Shown: piece by piece, positions 6,666 through 13,186 of the stretch
Position numbering within the stretch: the first letter of the stretch is position 1
How the letters are laid out: each line of letters opens with the position of its first letter
NCBI GenBank assembly: GCA_030673005.1
Contig: DAOVFI010000017.1
Location: 1-16,941 of the forward strand
Origin: Planctomycetales bacterium
Lineage (GTDB): Bacteria; Planctomycetota; Phycisphaerae; SM23-33
DNA length: 16,941 nt
Reading direction: 5' to 3'
The notes under the pieces: model-generated
What the model saw: the letters and a program-made list of their open reading frames with translations, nothing else
Told to the model about the DNA's origin: nothing
The model's database searches: none
Program-made: the position numbers and the translations under genes

Positions 6666-6700
6666 TTTGCAGGGATGCAGGTCCCGTGTATCCCTGCAAA
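6666..6700. terminator. Perfect 11-bp hairpin upstream of lexA promoter
   Basis: TTTGCAGGGAT (6666-6676) is inverted at 6690-6700 with a 13-base loop. A short T-run (6705-6709) follows on the plus strand, and TCTTTT follows on the minus strand. No plus-strand gene ends here, so it may be a second terminator for the small minus-strand gene at 6848-7120, or a separate RNA element. Confidence 0.4.
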
Positions 6701-6740
6701 ATGCTTTTTGAACCTTTCCAAACGGCTGAACTGTTACAAA

Positions 6741-6809
6741 TTAAAAAAAATACCTCGCTGAATCGATAACGTCGGAGCGTCCCGGCGAGATCATTTTCAG
6801 CGAGGTATT
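6741..6809 (-). terminator. Intrinsic terminator of the 90-aa coiled-coil gene
   Basis: AATACCTCGCTGAA (6749-6762) is perfectly inverted at 6796-6809. On the minus strand the stem is followed at once by eight T (complement of 6743-6750 region), which is the classic terminator layout. The loop is unusually large (33 bases) and may fold itself. It lies about 38 bases after the stop of the gene at 6848-7120. Confidence 0.7.
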
Positions 6810-6847
6810 ATTCAGCGTGGAGTGAACTGGTTTTTTCTTATGTATTC

Positions 6848-7120
6848 TTACGTATTTTCCGAAGATTCTCCGCGATTCCAGCGGCTTTCGAGCATTTCAC
6901 GCAGATAGCTGTTTTCCCGCCGGGTAGCCTCGATATCGAACATCAGATACTTTATCACCAATCTGATCTGGTCCAGCATTTCACCGATGTCCTGCGCAGA
7001 CTTGTGGAGCGTTTTTGGAGTATATGTTCCCATTGATGCGGAATCTTTGCTTTGTCTTGTTATTGCCGAGAGGGCGTCTGCCATTTCGGCAATCCGTTCA
7101 CGTACAATTCGTTCATCCAT
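6848..7120 (-). CDS. Small coiled-coil protein of unknown function (90 aa)
   Basis: I do not recognise a family. The protein is almost entirely helical by composition, with a likely coiled coil over about residues 45-82 (hydrophobic residues at heptad spacing through IGEMLDQIRLVIKYLMFDIE and the Glu/Arg-rich tail). It has no signal peptide or membrane segment, so it should be cytoplasmic. The start ATG 7118-7120 (complement) has a strong GGAGGTGG about eight bases upstream, and a good terminator follows, which supports a real, separately transcribed gene. An imperfect inverted repeat (7141-7150 with 7194-7202) sits just upstream of the SD on the transcript. A role as a small oligomeric adaptor is possible but is only inference. 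Confidence 0.75.
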   Translation of the reverse strand: MDERIVRERIAEMADALSAITRQSKDSASMGTYTPKTLHKSAQDIGEMLDQIRLVIKYLMFDIEATRRENSYLREMLESRWNRGESSENT

Positions 7121-7309
7121 TACCAGCCACCTCCGAAGGCGGTTTCGGCAGACCTAACAGGCCTGCTCACACATGATAGATACGCAATCCCCGTGCCGAA
7201 CCGGAGCAGAGATACGCCGGCCTCGATATATAAACTGCGTATATAAAAGGTATTAGGGAGATGATTGAGATGTTAAACGGGGTAATGTGTACAAAATGCG
7301 ATGCCGGCG

Positions 7310-8347
7310 CTAATTTTCGGCAACATCTCGGGTCGAGTCGATATGCGTAACTTCGTCTGCACTGCTTTGCGCAAAGACATTCTCAGCCTCGACGGAGGCG
7401 CTGATTTCCGGCAACAATGTTGCCGATAACAAACCTTCCGCCTTTGCCGGCGCACCGGCCCGGACCGGAAGCTGTTCGGACCATAACGCAAGTATGGACA
7501 GAAGGAAACAAACCGAAGCCCATAATTCCACCGGTTCGGTTACGATCCCGTGACCGACCCCGTAGGCGCTTCGCCATGATGCGAGGGCATCGATCCTGAG
7601 CACCTTTTCACTTATCTCTCCAAGTATTACCTGCGCCCCCACATATCCAGCCATACCCAGATAAAAATATCGCCCCCAGGTTGTTCGAGACATGTTCCGC
7701 AACTGCTCCAGGAATCTCCTGCGATGGCGAACCAGATGGATTACGACAATAAGCGAAATCACGATCAGAACGGCAGAGAAGATCAAGTGAGCGGGATACA
7801 ACGGTACCGGCCTGGCGGACAGGCCTTCGGATTTGATAAACTTGTCGAAGTAACTCGGGTCCAGATACGCCTGGGGCCGGAAAAGATTCCGGCTATACCA
7901 TATCTTCTCGCCGAAAAACGGCCTGAACCATTCCAACTCCCGGACAAACGCCAGGGCAAACCCGCCTGCCAGGAAAAACGCAACCGGAGAAGGCCTGCCC
8001 AGCCGACTCATACGGATTGCTAACGTCAGTCCCAGTATCGCCGCCACAAGAAGGATCTCAGCGGATAACCATTCGATGATGTGCTCTTCACGTGTAGAAT
8101 CACGGAAGGTCCCGAAGTCGATTATCGCCAAAGCGATTACGCCGGCGAACCAGGCGATAGTGAAGGCAATGAAGCCTTTTCGGACTGTGCGGTTCGAGGG
8201 GCGGAAACGAATTATTCCAAGAGCCGCAACGAAAACACTTATCAGACAGATTAAAACTAATATTTCATCCAGCCTGGTCCGCCTGAGCAGGATGCCGCCT
8301 TCGATGTTGGCCAGAAGTGTATGGGATAAGTTATAAAACATTTCCAT
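7310..8347 (-). CDS. Polytopic membrane protein of unknown function (seven segments)
   Basis: This 345-residue protein has seven hydrophobic segments at about 27-46, 57-78, 92-112, 119-135, 184-206, 227-243 and 270-289. A C-terminal hydrophilic tail of about 55 residues follows. The loop between segments four and five carries conserved-looking aromatic and charged residues (RELEWFRPFFGEKIWYSRNLF), which may be a functional site. I do not recognise a family; it lacks the Cys/Arg/His signature expected of an exosortase, although a PEP-CTERM substrate is encoded nearby. The start is uncertain: ATG 8347 or the ATG two codons later (8341), both with only a weak GGATGG nearby. It lies between transcription units on the same strand and appears monocistronic. 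Confidence 0.78.
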   Translation of the reverse strand: MEMFYNLSHTLLANIEGGILLRRTRLDEILVLICLISVFVAALGIIRFRPSNRTVRKGFIAFTIAWFAGVIALAIIDFGTFRDSTREEHIIEWLSAEILLVAAILGLTLAIRMSRLGRPSPVAFFLAGGFALAFVRELEWFRPFFGEKIWYSRNLFRPQAYLDPSYFDKFIKSEGLSARPVPLYPAHLIFSAVLIVISLIVVIHLVRHRRRFLEQLRNMSRTTWGRYFYLGMAGYVGAQVILGEISEKVLRIDALASWRSAYGVGHGIVTEPVELWASVCFLLSILALWSEQLPVRAGAPAKAEGLLSATLLPEISASVEAENVFAQSSADEVTHIDSTRDVAEN

Positions 8348-8432
8348 CCGTGGATTTATTCTCCCAATCTGTTCGACCCTGAATGATATTTATCGACATC
8401 GGTATCCCTTTTTCCCCATATTTATTAATGTG

Positions 8433-8460
8433 AACATAGAGAAAAAATCGCAGTTTTCAA
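8433..8460 (-). promoter_or_regulatory. Candidate promoter of the seven-segment membrane protein gene
   Basis: On the minus strand, TTGAAA (complement of 8455-8460) and TATGTT (complement of 8433-8438) are 16 bases apart, in the AT-rich part of the gap, about 85 bases before the gene start. The -10 is only four of six to consensus. Confidence 0.35.
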
Positions 8461-8615
8461 GATTAATGAAAGATTAATATAATATTTTTCCAATCGGCGG
8501 GTGTACTGGGCAAAAGATTTCCGATGGTCGGTGGCGCAAGGCGGGGAATGTGGTGGGGAACGGACTGGTTTCAATTATCTATCAGGAAAACAATGAAAGT
8601 AACCACGGTAATTAC

Positions 8616-8645
8616 AAAACCGATGAGGGCGAATCGGGGTTTTTT
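8616..8645. terminator. Bidirectional-type terminator downstream of the STN-domain gene
   Basis: AAAACCGAT (8616-8624) pairs with ATCGG and the T-run after it (8633-8645), giving a short GC stem flanked by A and T tracts. On the minus strand the stem is followed by TTTT, so it can end the transcript of the gene at 8769-9938, about 120 bases after its stop. Confidence 0.45.
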
Positions 8646-8768
8646 CCTGTACTTTCTTTTCTTCACACTGCCGCTCCCCAATCAGCAGGTGTGCATCAAT
8701 AACATGCCGAAAGGTCTCCTGCCGTTGTCGGCTTCAGCCTTCCTGAACACAGGAAATGCAGAATGCAC

Positions 8769-9938
8769 CTACTTTATCCTCTTTTCTTCCTTCACCTTGA
8801 TCTCGAACCGAATCACCTGCGCCTTTGCATCGGCCCACACAAACTCTATCAGACCGTCCCGGAGCACTTTCTCACTTGTCGTCAGCGTACCGCGCATCTC
8901 TGTTATTGGCGTAGGCTCTGCCTGATAGAATGAAGGCGTAATCTGCTTGCCTTTGCTGTCGTATGGCGAGATCGAGACCAACTGAATGTGTCTCATCTTC
9001 GATTTTGCCGCAGCAAACCATTCCATCTCCTTTTTGGGTATGCGCCTGCCTCGCAAGCCCAGTCCGGCCAACCTGGCAATTCGCCGGTTATCAGCCTTCG
9101 ACAGACCTGTCTGCCACGTCAGACTGTAAGGAAATGCGTAATCCGTCTTTTTTCTTCGTTTTACCGGTCTTGCTTTTTCAATTGAAAGCGACACACCCGC
9201 ATTGCTCGCGGTTCCGGTTGAGTTGGCCGGGAACCTGCACTTGGTGAATTTTGTTCGGACGACTGCATCAATGCTGGCGTTAATACTCCATCCACCTTCC
9301 TTTGGGAAACCGCCCGGCATTTTCACCTTCCACTCCTTGTACCCCACGTCGTCGGCCACCATCTGCACGGATGCCGCCTTGCCGGACTTGTTTTTATTGC
9401 GGAAGATCACTTCCGAGATCTTTATCGGGGTGCTTCTTTCGCAAACCTCATCTCTGCTGTAGAACAACTTCAAGAAAAACTCCTTGCCCCGTTGTTCGTG
9501 CCGTTCAAGAACAACAAGGAAAGGTCCCTGCACGGCAAAACTTTCAGGAGCAGCCAGGTTGCTCGTAAGCATAACACCATTGCCGCCCCAAGGCTTGATA
9601 CCCAGCCCGGATTCCTTGCAGATCCGCATTACAGCCTGCCAGGCCGGTACCTGGTTCAGAGTCATCGTCGTTTTCTTACTGACGGCCTTCCTGGCGCCGG
9701 CCCCAAACACGATTAATTCCAATTGATGCCTGGCATTAAAAGCATTTACCACCTCCGCAATCGAAACGTGTTTTTTCAATGTCAGTTTACCGCTCGGAGA
9801 CGGCAGGGCAGAGAACTTCGCGTCAAGCTTGACTTTCGGGATGGTCCCAGGCTTTCCGCCTGCATCTCGTCTGACCTGACCGACGGCACAAAACGCAAAC
9901 AGAACTACCACAATCAAAAACAGTGTGCGTACTTTCAT
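8769..9938 (-). CDS. Exported protein with STN-like domain (secretin/TonB N-terminus type)
   Basis: This 389-residue protein has a signal peptide at about 1-20. An STN-like domain follows at about 52-128 (KLTLKKHVSIAEVVNAF, then VPAWQAVMRICKESGLGI and a final strand), the small fold found at the N-terminus of secretins and TonB-dependent receptors. The rest (about 130-389) is beta-rich, with a basic segment (RPVKRRKKTDY) and an RRIARLAGLGLRGRRIPKKE stretch, and ends in a very basic tail (VKEEKRIK). No secretin pore domain is present, so it is a periplasmic protein that borrows the STN fold, as is common in Planctomycetota. The start ATG 9936-9938 (complement) has AGGAG about ten bases upstream. 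No function is assigned. Confidence 0.8.
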   Translation of the reverse strand: MKVRTLFLIVVVLFAFCAVGQVRRDAGGKPGTIPKVKLDAKFSALPSPSGKLTLKKHVSIAEVVNAFNARHQLELIVFGAGARKAVSKKTTMTLNQVPAWQAVMRICKESGLGIKPWGGNGVMLTSNLAAPESFAVQGPFLVVLERHEQRGKEFFLKLFYSRDEVCERSTPIKISEVIFRNKNKSGKAASVQMVADDVGYKEWKVKMPGGFPKEGGWSINASIDAVVRTKFTKCRFPANSTGTASNAGVSLSIEKARPVKRRKKTDYAFPYSLTWQTGLSKADNRRIARLAGLGLRGRRIPKKEMEWFAAAKSKMRHIQLVSISPYDSKGKQITPSFYQAEPTPITEMRGTLTTSEKVLRDGLIEFVWADAKAQVIRFEIKVKEEKRIK

Positions 9939-10020
9939 GTTATTGTAACTCCTATATCATTTGGACCCGCCGGGTCGGGACTGGATTTCCATCATCTACC
10001 GGCGCATCTCCCTGTGTTTA

Positions 10021-10896
10021 TTATTCCCCTGCGAAGACAACGGCGGCGTATCCTACGGCGTCGTCGGATGCCTGACTGTACACTTTCCACATTACGTCGG
10101 CGCTTGTTTTATATTCGAGTGTAATCCCGGCCGTTGCGCCCATTGCCGAGCAGGCGGCGACAGTCGCAGCCACTGCCCCGGCGCCGCAGGCGCTCTGGTG
10201 GGCGGTGGCCTCCTCGACTATGTTATCCGCCTGCATCGTCTCGATGAGTTCCAGCATGCGCCGGTCGTTTTTCTGTGCCCAATCCCCCCCCGCGGCGCCC
10301 CAGCCGCCCGGCGTGAAGCGGTACTGCGGGCCGTAATGTGTCAGGTCCGTACTGCCGATTACTGAAGCGTCGGGAAAATCATCCTTCAACAATTCGCCGA
10401 TCTGCCGGCCGATCCTGACGGCGGTCGGGTCGGGCGAAATGAGGATCGGAACGATACGAACGTCCTCGTTCAGAACCTGCATCAGCGGAAGTTGCACCTC
10501 GATACTGTGTTCGCGTGCATGGGCGGGAGCGTCGGCCCGCAATTGAGGATGCGCTTTCAGCAAAGCCCCGGCCAGTTCTTCATCGACGGCCACTTCGCCG
10601 AGCGGCGTAACCCACGCGCCCTTATCGAAGACGGCCGCCCCGTCGGCGGCGTCCCAATGGTCGGCCCCGAAAATGACGACCCTCCCGAGCCGTCCTCGCC
10701 GGGCCAGGGCCTTGAGCGTCATCGCCGCCGTCCGGCCTGAAAAGACCCATCCGGCGTGAGGAACCAGCCCGCCAAAGACGGCATCGGGCAGATCATCAGG
10801 AACGTGCGCACTGTCGGTAAGTTCGCCCGCACTGCGCCGGCAAGCATCCTTGGCGCCTTCGTAAAAACTTCCCGCCCGAAATGGTTGACGCTTCAT
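10021..10896 (-). CDS. MEMO-family protein (AmmeMemoRadiSam system protein B)
   Basis: This 291-residue protein is the usual MEMO length. It retains the family metal-site residues: His47 in GGLVPHAGW, His80 in GADHW and Cys237 in SACGAG. These line up with His49, His81 and Cys244 of human MEMO1, reported to bind copper or iron. EHSIEVQLP (129-137) and TDLTHYG (183-189) are further family motifs. In prokaryotes the gene often sits with an AMMECR1 gene and a radical SAM gene, or is fused to them; neither partner is visible here. The start is ATG 10894-10896 (complement), preceded by GAGGA at seven bases; an in-frame TTG six codons upstream is rejected because it lies before that SD. A candidate promoter is at 10933-10960. 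Confidence 0.93.
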   Translation of the reverse strand: MKRQPFRAGSFYEGAKDACRRSAGELTDSAHVPDDLPDAVFGGLVPHAGWVFSGRTAAMTLKALARRGRLGRVVIFGADHWDAADGAAVFDKGAWVTPLGEVAVDEELAGALLKAHPQLRADAPAHAREHSIEVQLPLMQVLNEDVRIVPILISPDPTAVRIGRQIGELLKDDFPDASVIGSTDLTHYGPQYRFTPGGWGAAGGDWAQKNDRRMLELIETMQADNIVEEATAHQSACGAGAVAATVAACSAMGATAGITLEYKTSADVMWKVYSQASDDAVGYAAVVFAGE

Positions 10897-10932
10897 GACA
10901 TGTCCTCGAAACAAAGTCGATTTATCATTTAT

Positions 10933-10960
10933 ATTCTACTCACTATCCGCCCGGATTCAA
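10933..10960 (-). promoter_or_regulatory. Candidate promoter of the MEMO gene
   Basis: On the minus strand, TTGAAT (complement of 10955-10960) and TAGAAT (complement of 10933-10938, five of six to consensus) are 16 bases apart. The transcript would start near 10926, giving a leader of about 30 nt that includes the GAGGA site. Confidence 0.5.
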
Positions 10961-11009
10961 CCGGTCGGCAGGTTGGCAGAAAGTGAACCCAGGTTGCGAT
11001 TCAGCCGAC

Positions 11010-11060
11010 CACGGCCAAGCAAGAACGAGGCCAAAAAGGCCTCGACCTTGCTTGACCGTG
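11010..11060. repeat. 23-bp imperfect hairpin in a divergent intergenic region
   Basis: Arms 11010-11032 and 11038-11060 are inverted copies with three mismatches and an AAAAA loop. Two of the mismatches become G-U pairs in minus-strand RNA, but the hairpin lies upstream of the MEMO promoter, so neither flanking gene would transcribe it from the promoters seen. It may be a repeat element or a protein-binding palindrome between the two divergent genes. Confidence 0.55.
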
Positions 11061-11126
11061 CCACCGACCGATCCCATTCACGGGGCAAAGACCGGGAATT
11101 ATGACGAATTGCGGCAAATGCGAGAG

Positions 11127-11132
11127 TATAAT
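11127..11132 (+). promoter_or_regulatory. Candidate -10 element of the lipoprotein gene
   Basis: A perfect TATAAT lies 28 bases before ATG 11161, just upstream of an AAGGAG site. No convincing -35 is seen at 16-18 bases. Its position inside a longer open frame from 11101 argues against the upstream ATG. Confidence 0.45.
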
Positions 11133-11160
11133 CAGTCAGTTTGAGTCAATAAGGAGTTTA

Positions 11161-12348
11161 ATGATGATGTGCGAATTCACATTGCGCAGGATGTTTTTGT
11201 TTGTCTTAATCGTAGCATCCGGCTGCTCTTCCAGGATTAACCCTCCCTGGAAATTTCACGGACCCATAGCCGACGGCATGCAGATGGACGCCGTACGCGG
11301 GCCGAATGGGCTAATCCACCTTATCGCCGAGAGGTACTGCCGGTTGAACTCGAACGGGGATGTGATCATCAGGGAAGATCAAGGCGACACAAATCATAAT
11401 AAGTTGAATTATCCGCCGTCAATCGCAGCCGGCCCCGACGGGACCGTCCACATCGTTACGCGCGACCCCGGCGGCGGTTTCAATGACGGATACAACCTTC
11501 GATACCGCTGCAGGGACCCGACCGGTCTCTGGAAGACCAATTACATTTACCGGAAACCCGAAAAGCGGAACTACATTGTCGGCGTCGCCGCCGATGGCAG
11601 CCGAAATGTTTTCCTGCTGTCCACAAACGCCGGCGAGAATGTCTGGGGCGTCATCAAGATATTCCGGGAAGCCGGCGGCAAGTGTGTTTTGCTGGGGCAA
11701 CTCGGACGTAAAGATTTCAGCCCGGAGCGTGGTATATGGCGCTGTGATACCGGCGTGCGGATGAGAGGTTTTAAAGGCAGGATTTATCTTGCTTCAGGTC
11801 TGTGCGATCGCGACGGGGCCGCTTATATCGCCTTCGCCGACGGGCCGGAGAAACTGGTCGAACAATTCAAAAAGACCATGCAGAGACATAAAAGCGGCAG
11901 CGGACGCAAAGGGTTTCCGGACCTGTACGTGGCCGATGACGGAAGCGTTCACTTTACATACGGCGCACAGATAGGGGTGGTTTATTACAACAGGTACGAC
12001 TCCGAATTTAAAAAGGTGTTCGCCGATGACAGGAAGATTTTCGAGGGTCTTGGCAAGTGGCACATGAGCGCCGGGCTGTCGGCTGTAGCGGCCTCCGACG
12101 ACGGGAAAACCGTAGTCGCCGTCGCGCTGAAAACCGACGACAGCAAGGAGGCGGCCGACTCGACCATTCTCTGGGCCTGCTCGAAGGACGGCGGTAAGAC
12201 GTGGAGCAAGGCAAAAGACACCGGAAGAAAGACCCACGGCGGGGAAGGACGCCTCACGCCGAGACTTATCGCAATTGACAAGAAATTCTTCCTGCTTTAT
12301 TACGATAACGCATTCGGGAAAATATGCCTGGCTACGCTGGAGACATAA
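11161..12348 (+). CDS. Lipoprotein with sialidase/BNR-like beta-propeller features
   Basis: This 395-residue protein has a short basic N-terminus, a hydrophobic helix and a lipobox ending at Cys22 (VASGC), so it should be lipidated and held at a membrane surface. The remainder is a series of repeated beta segments with PDGTVHIV- and DDGSVHFTY-type turns. One clear Asp-box, SKDGGKTWS, lies at 341-349. This pattern is typical of sialidase-like six-bladed propellers and BNR-repeat proteins. No catalytic Arg triad was identified, so enzyme activity is not claimed. The start is ATG 11161, with AAGGAG at 11151-11156; ATG 11164 is equally possible, while the in-frame ATG at 11101 has no SD and lies upstream of the TATAAT. 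It converges with the next gene. Confidence 0.8.
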   Translation: MMMCEFTLRRMFLFVLIVASGCSSRINPPWKFHGPIADGMQMDAVRGPNGLIHLIAERYCRLNSNGDVIIREDQGDTNHNKLNYPPSIAAGPDGTVHIVTRDPGGGFNDGYNLRYRCRDPTGLWKTNYIYRKPEKRNYIVGVAADGSRNVFLLSTNAGENVWGVIKIFREAGGKCVLLGQLGRKDFSPERGIWRCDTGVRMRGFKGRIYLASGLCDRDGAAYIAFADGPEKLVEQFKKTMQRHKSGSGRKGFPDLYVADDGSVHFTYGAQIGVVYYNRYDSEFKKVFADDRKIFEGLGKWHMSAGLSAVAASDDGKTVVAVALKTDDSKEAADSTILWACSKDGGKTWSKAKDTGRKTHGGEGRLTPRLIAIDKKFFLLYYDNAFGKICLATLET

Positions 12349-12380
12349 ATAAGCAACCAGTAAGACCGGCTTCGGGAATT

Positions 12381-12410
12381 AGCAGGCCCCTTAACCTTAA
12401 CCTGCTTTAA
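12381..12410. terminator. Shared terminator between convergent genes
   Basis: AGCAGG (12381-12386) is inverted at 12401-12406, followed by TTTAA on the plus strand and by TAATT on the minus strand. The loop holds a TTAACC direct repeat (12391-12402). It lies between the lipoprotein gene stop and the stop of the minus-strand gene, so it may serve both. Confidence 0.4.
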
Positions 12411-12420
12411 TCACAGTCTA

Positions 12421-12924
12421 TCATGGCCGGATGGTATTTTCGGTAGGGACAGCAGGCGCTGTAGTATTAATTTCTTCTCCTTTAAGTAATTTGCCTAGAA
12501 GGGTCGAATACCTATTAGCTAATTTCTCTCCACCAGGACTGCTCTTGTTTACCCAGATGAATTGTCCCGCCTGCTTCCTTCCCCATGCAACACCAATGTA
12601 TTCGTCCAGGTCTGAAGGAAACCTGATATTATCCCAGTATAGTGGGGCAATAGGAGACCGACGGTCTCTACTGTGAACACCAGGGGATGTGCTTCCGTCT
12701 GCATTTCTTTTTAGGTATCCGCGCGAAAGCAACTCCTCGTGGTTGACAGGCATCCTTTTCTGATCCGAAACAAAAAGGTAAAGGACTCGTCCATATTCCC
12801 TAACGATCAATTCAACTCTCACAGCCCTTAAGCGGACTACACGTGGAACAACAAACCAGATACCGAGCATCAGGAATGCAGAGATAATAGCAGCGGGCAC
12901 AATATGTTTAGGTCGGATCTTCAT
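12421..12924 (-). CDS. Small membrane-anchored protein, pseudopilin-G-like region
   Basis: This 167-residue protein has a basic N-terminus and one hydrophobic helix (about 8-30), then a soluble domain. The stretch from RVELIVREYGRVLYLFVSDQKRMP to LLSRGYL has the order of features of type II secretion pseudopilin G: a long helix, a tyrosine, a D-x-x-R-x-P turn and a GL/GYL region. The prepilin peptidase motif (G-F-T-L-x-E) is absent, so it would not be processed as a pilin. The start is ATG 12922-12924 (complement) with GGAG five bases upstream; a GTG seven codons earlier is rejected because that SD lies inside it. The function is unknown; the pseudopilin resemblance is by eye only. Confidence 0.68.
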   Translation of the reverse strand: MKIRPKHIVPAAIISAFLMLGIWFVVPRVVRLRAVRVELIVREYGRVLYLFVSDQKRMPVNHEELLSRGYLKRNADGSTSPGVHSRDRRSPIAPLYWDNIRFPSDLDEYIGVAWGRKQAGQFIWVNKSSPGGEKLANRYSTLLGKLLKGEEINTTAPAVPTENTIRP

Positions 12925-13011
12925 ACAAGCTCCAGAACTTTTCACAAAGCCTGGGGATAAAGGGACGGAGCAATTAATTTGCCGACCCCCTTATTCCCTT
13001 ATTTCATTGAC

Positions 13012-13095
13012 TGCCCGGGACAGGATTTGAACCTGCACCTCCCGAAGGAGACCAGCCCCTCAAGCTGGCGCGTCTGCCAGTTCCGCCACCCGGGC
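13012..13095 (-). tRNA. tRNA-Leu (anticodon GAG)
   Basis: On the minus strand the 84-nt sequence folds as a class II tRNA. The acceptor stem GCCCGGG/CCCGGGC closes with discriminator A. The anticodon stem CCAGC/GCTGG carries the loop TTGAGGG (anticodon GAG, decoding CUC and CUU). A long variable arm TCTCC/GGAG has a TTCG loop, and the T-arm has loop TTCAAAT. The 3' CCA is not encoded. A TTGACA-N17-TAGGCT promoter lies just upstream (13113-13141). Confidence 0.97.
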
Positions 13096-13112
13096 GACTT
13101 GTTTCGTGATTT

Positions 13113-13141
13113 AGCCTAGCGTTCGCCCACGTGCATGTCAA
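13113..13141 (-). promoter_or_regulatory. Promoter of tRNA-Leu
   Basis: On the minus strand, a perfect TTGACA (complement of 13136-13141) and TAGGCT (complement of 13113-13118) are 17 bases apart. Transcription would begin about ten bases before the mature tRNA 5' end. The same two hexamers with the same spacing precede the UDPGP gene (14659-14687). Confidence 0.75.
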
Positions 13142-13186
13142 GGGTTACGGCAGCGCAAAGAGCCCCTTACGCACCGGAAGCCGTTA

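Larger units (their letters stand above)
6365..6847. other. Upstream region of lexA: candidate promoter, operator-like repeat and two hairpins
   Basis: The 483 bases hold, from right to left on the minus strand, the terminator of the small gene at 6848-7120, a second hairpin (6666-6700), a candidate promoter (6607-6634), an operator-like direct repeat (6541-6560) and the lexA leader. In the leader, three overlapping frames of 51-123 codons are open on the minus strand (ATG at 6565, 6555 and 6524). None has a strong SD and they exclude one another, so none is called as a gene. Confidence 0.5.
8348..8768. other. 421-base intergenic region: promoter and terminator only
   Basis: On the minus strand this holds the end of the STN-domain gene's transcript (hairpin at 8616-8645) and the upstream region of the membrane-protein gene. 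The stretch 8440-8490 is AT-rich. An open plus-strand frame from 8524 runs into the antisense of the STN gene and has no SD, so it is not called. Confidence 0.6.

Noticed and set aside
8524..8925. Plus-strand frame of 133 codons
   Set aside because: Its second half is antisense to the STN-domain gene and it has no SD or recognisable domain.
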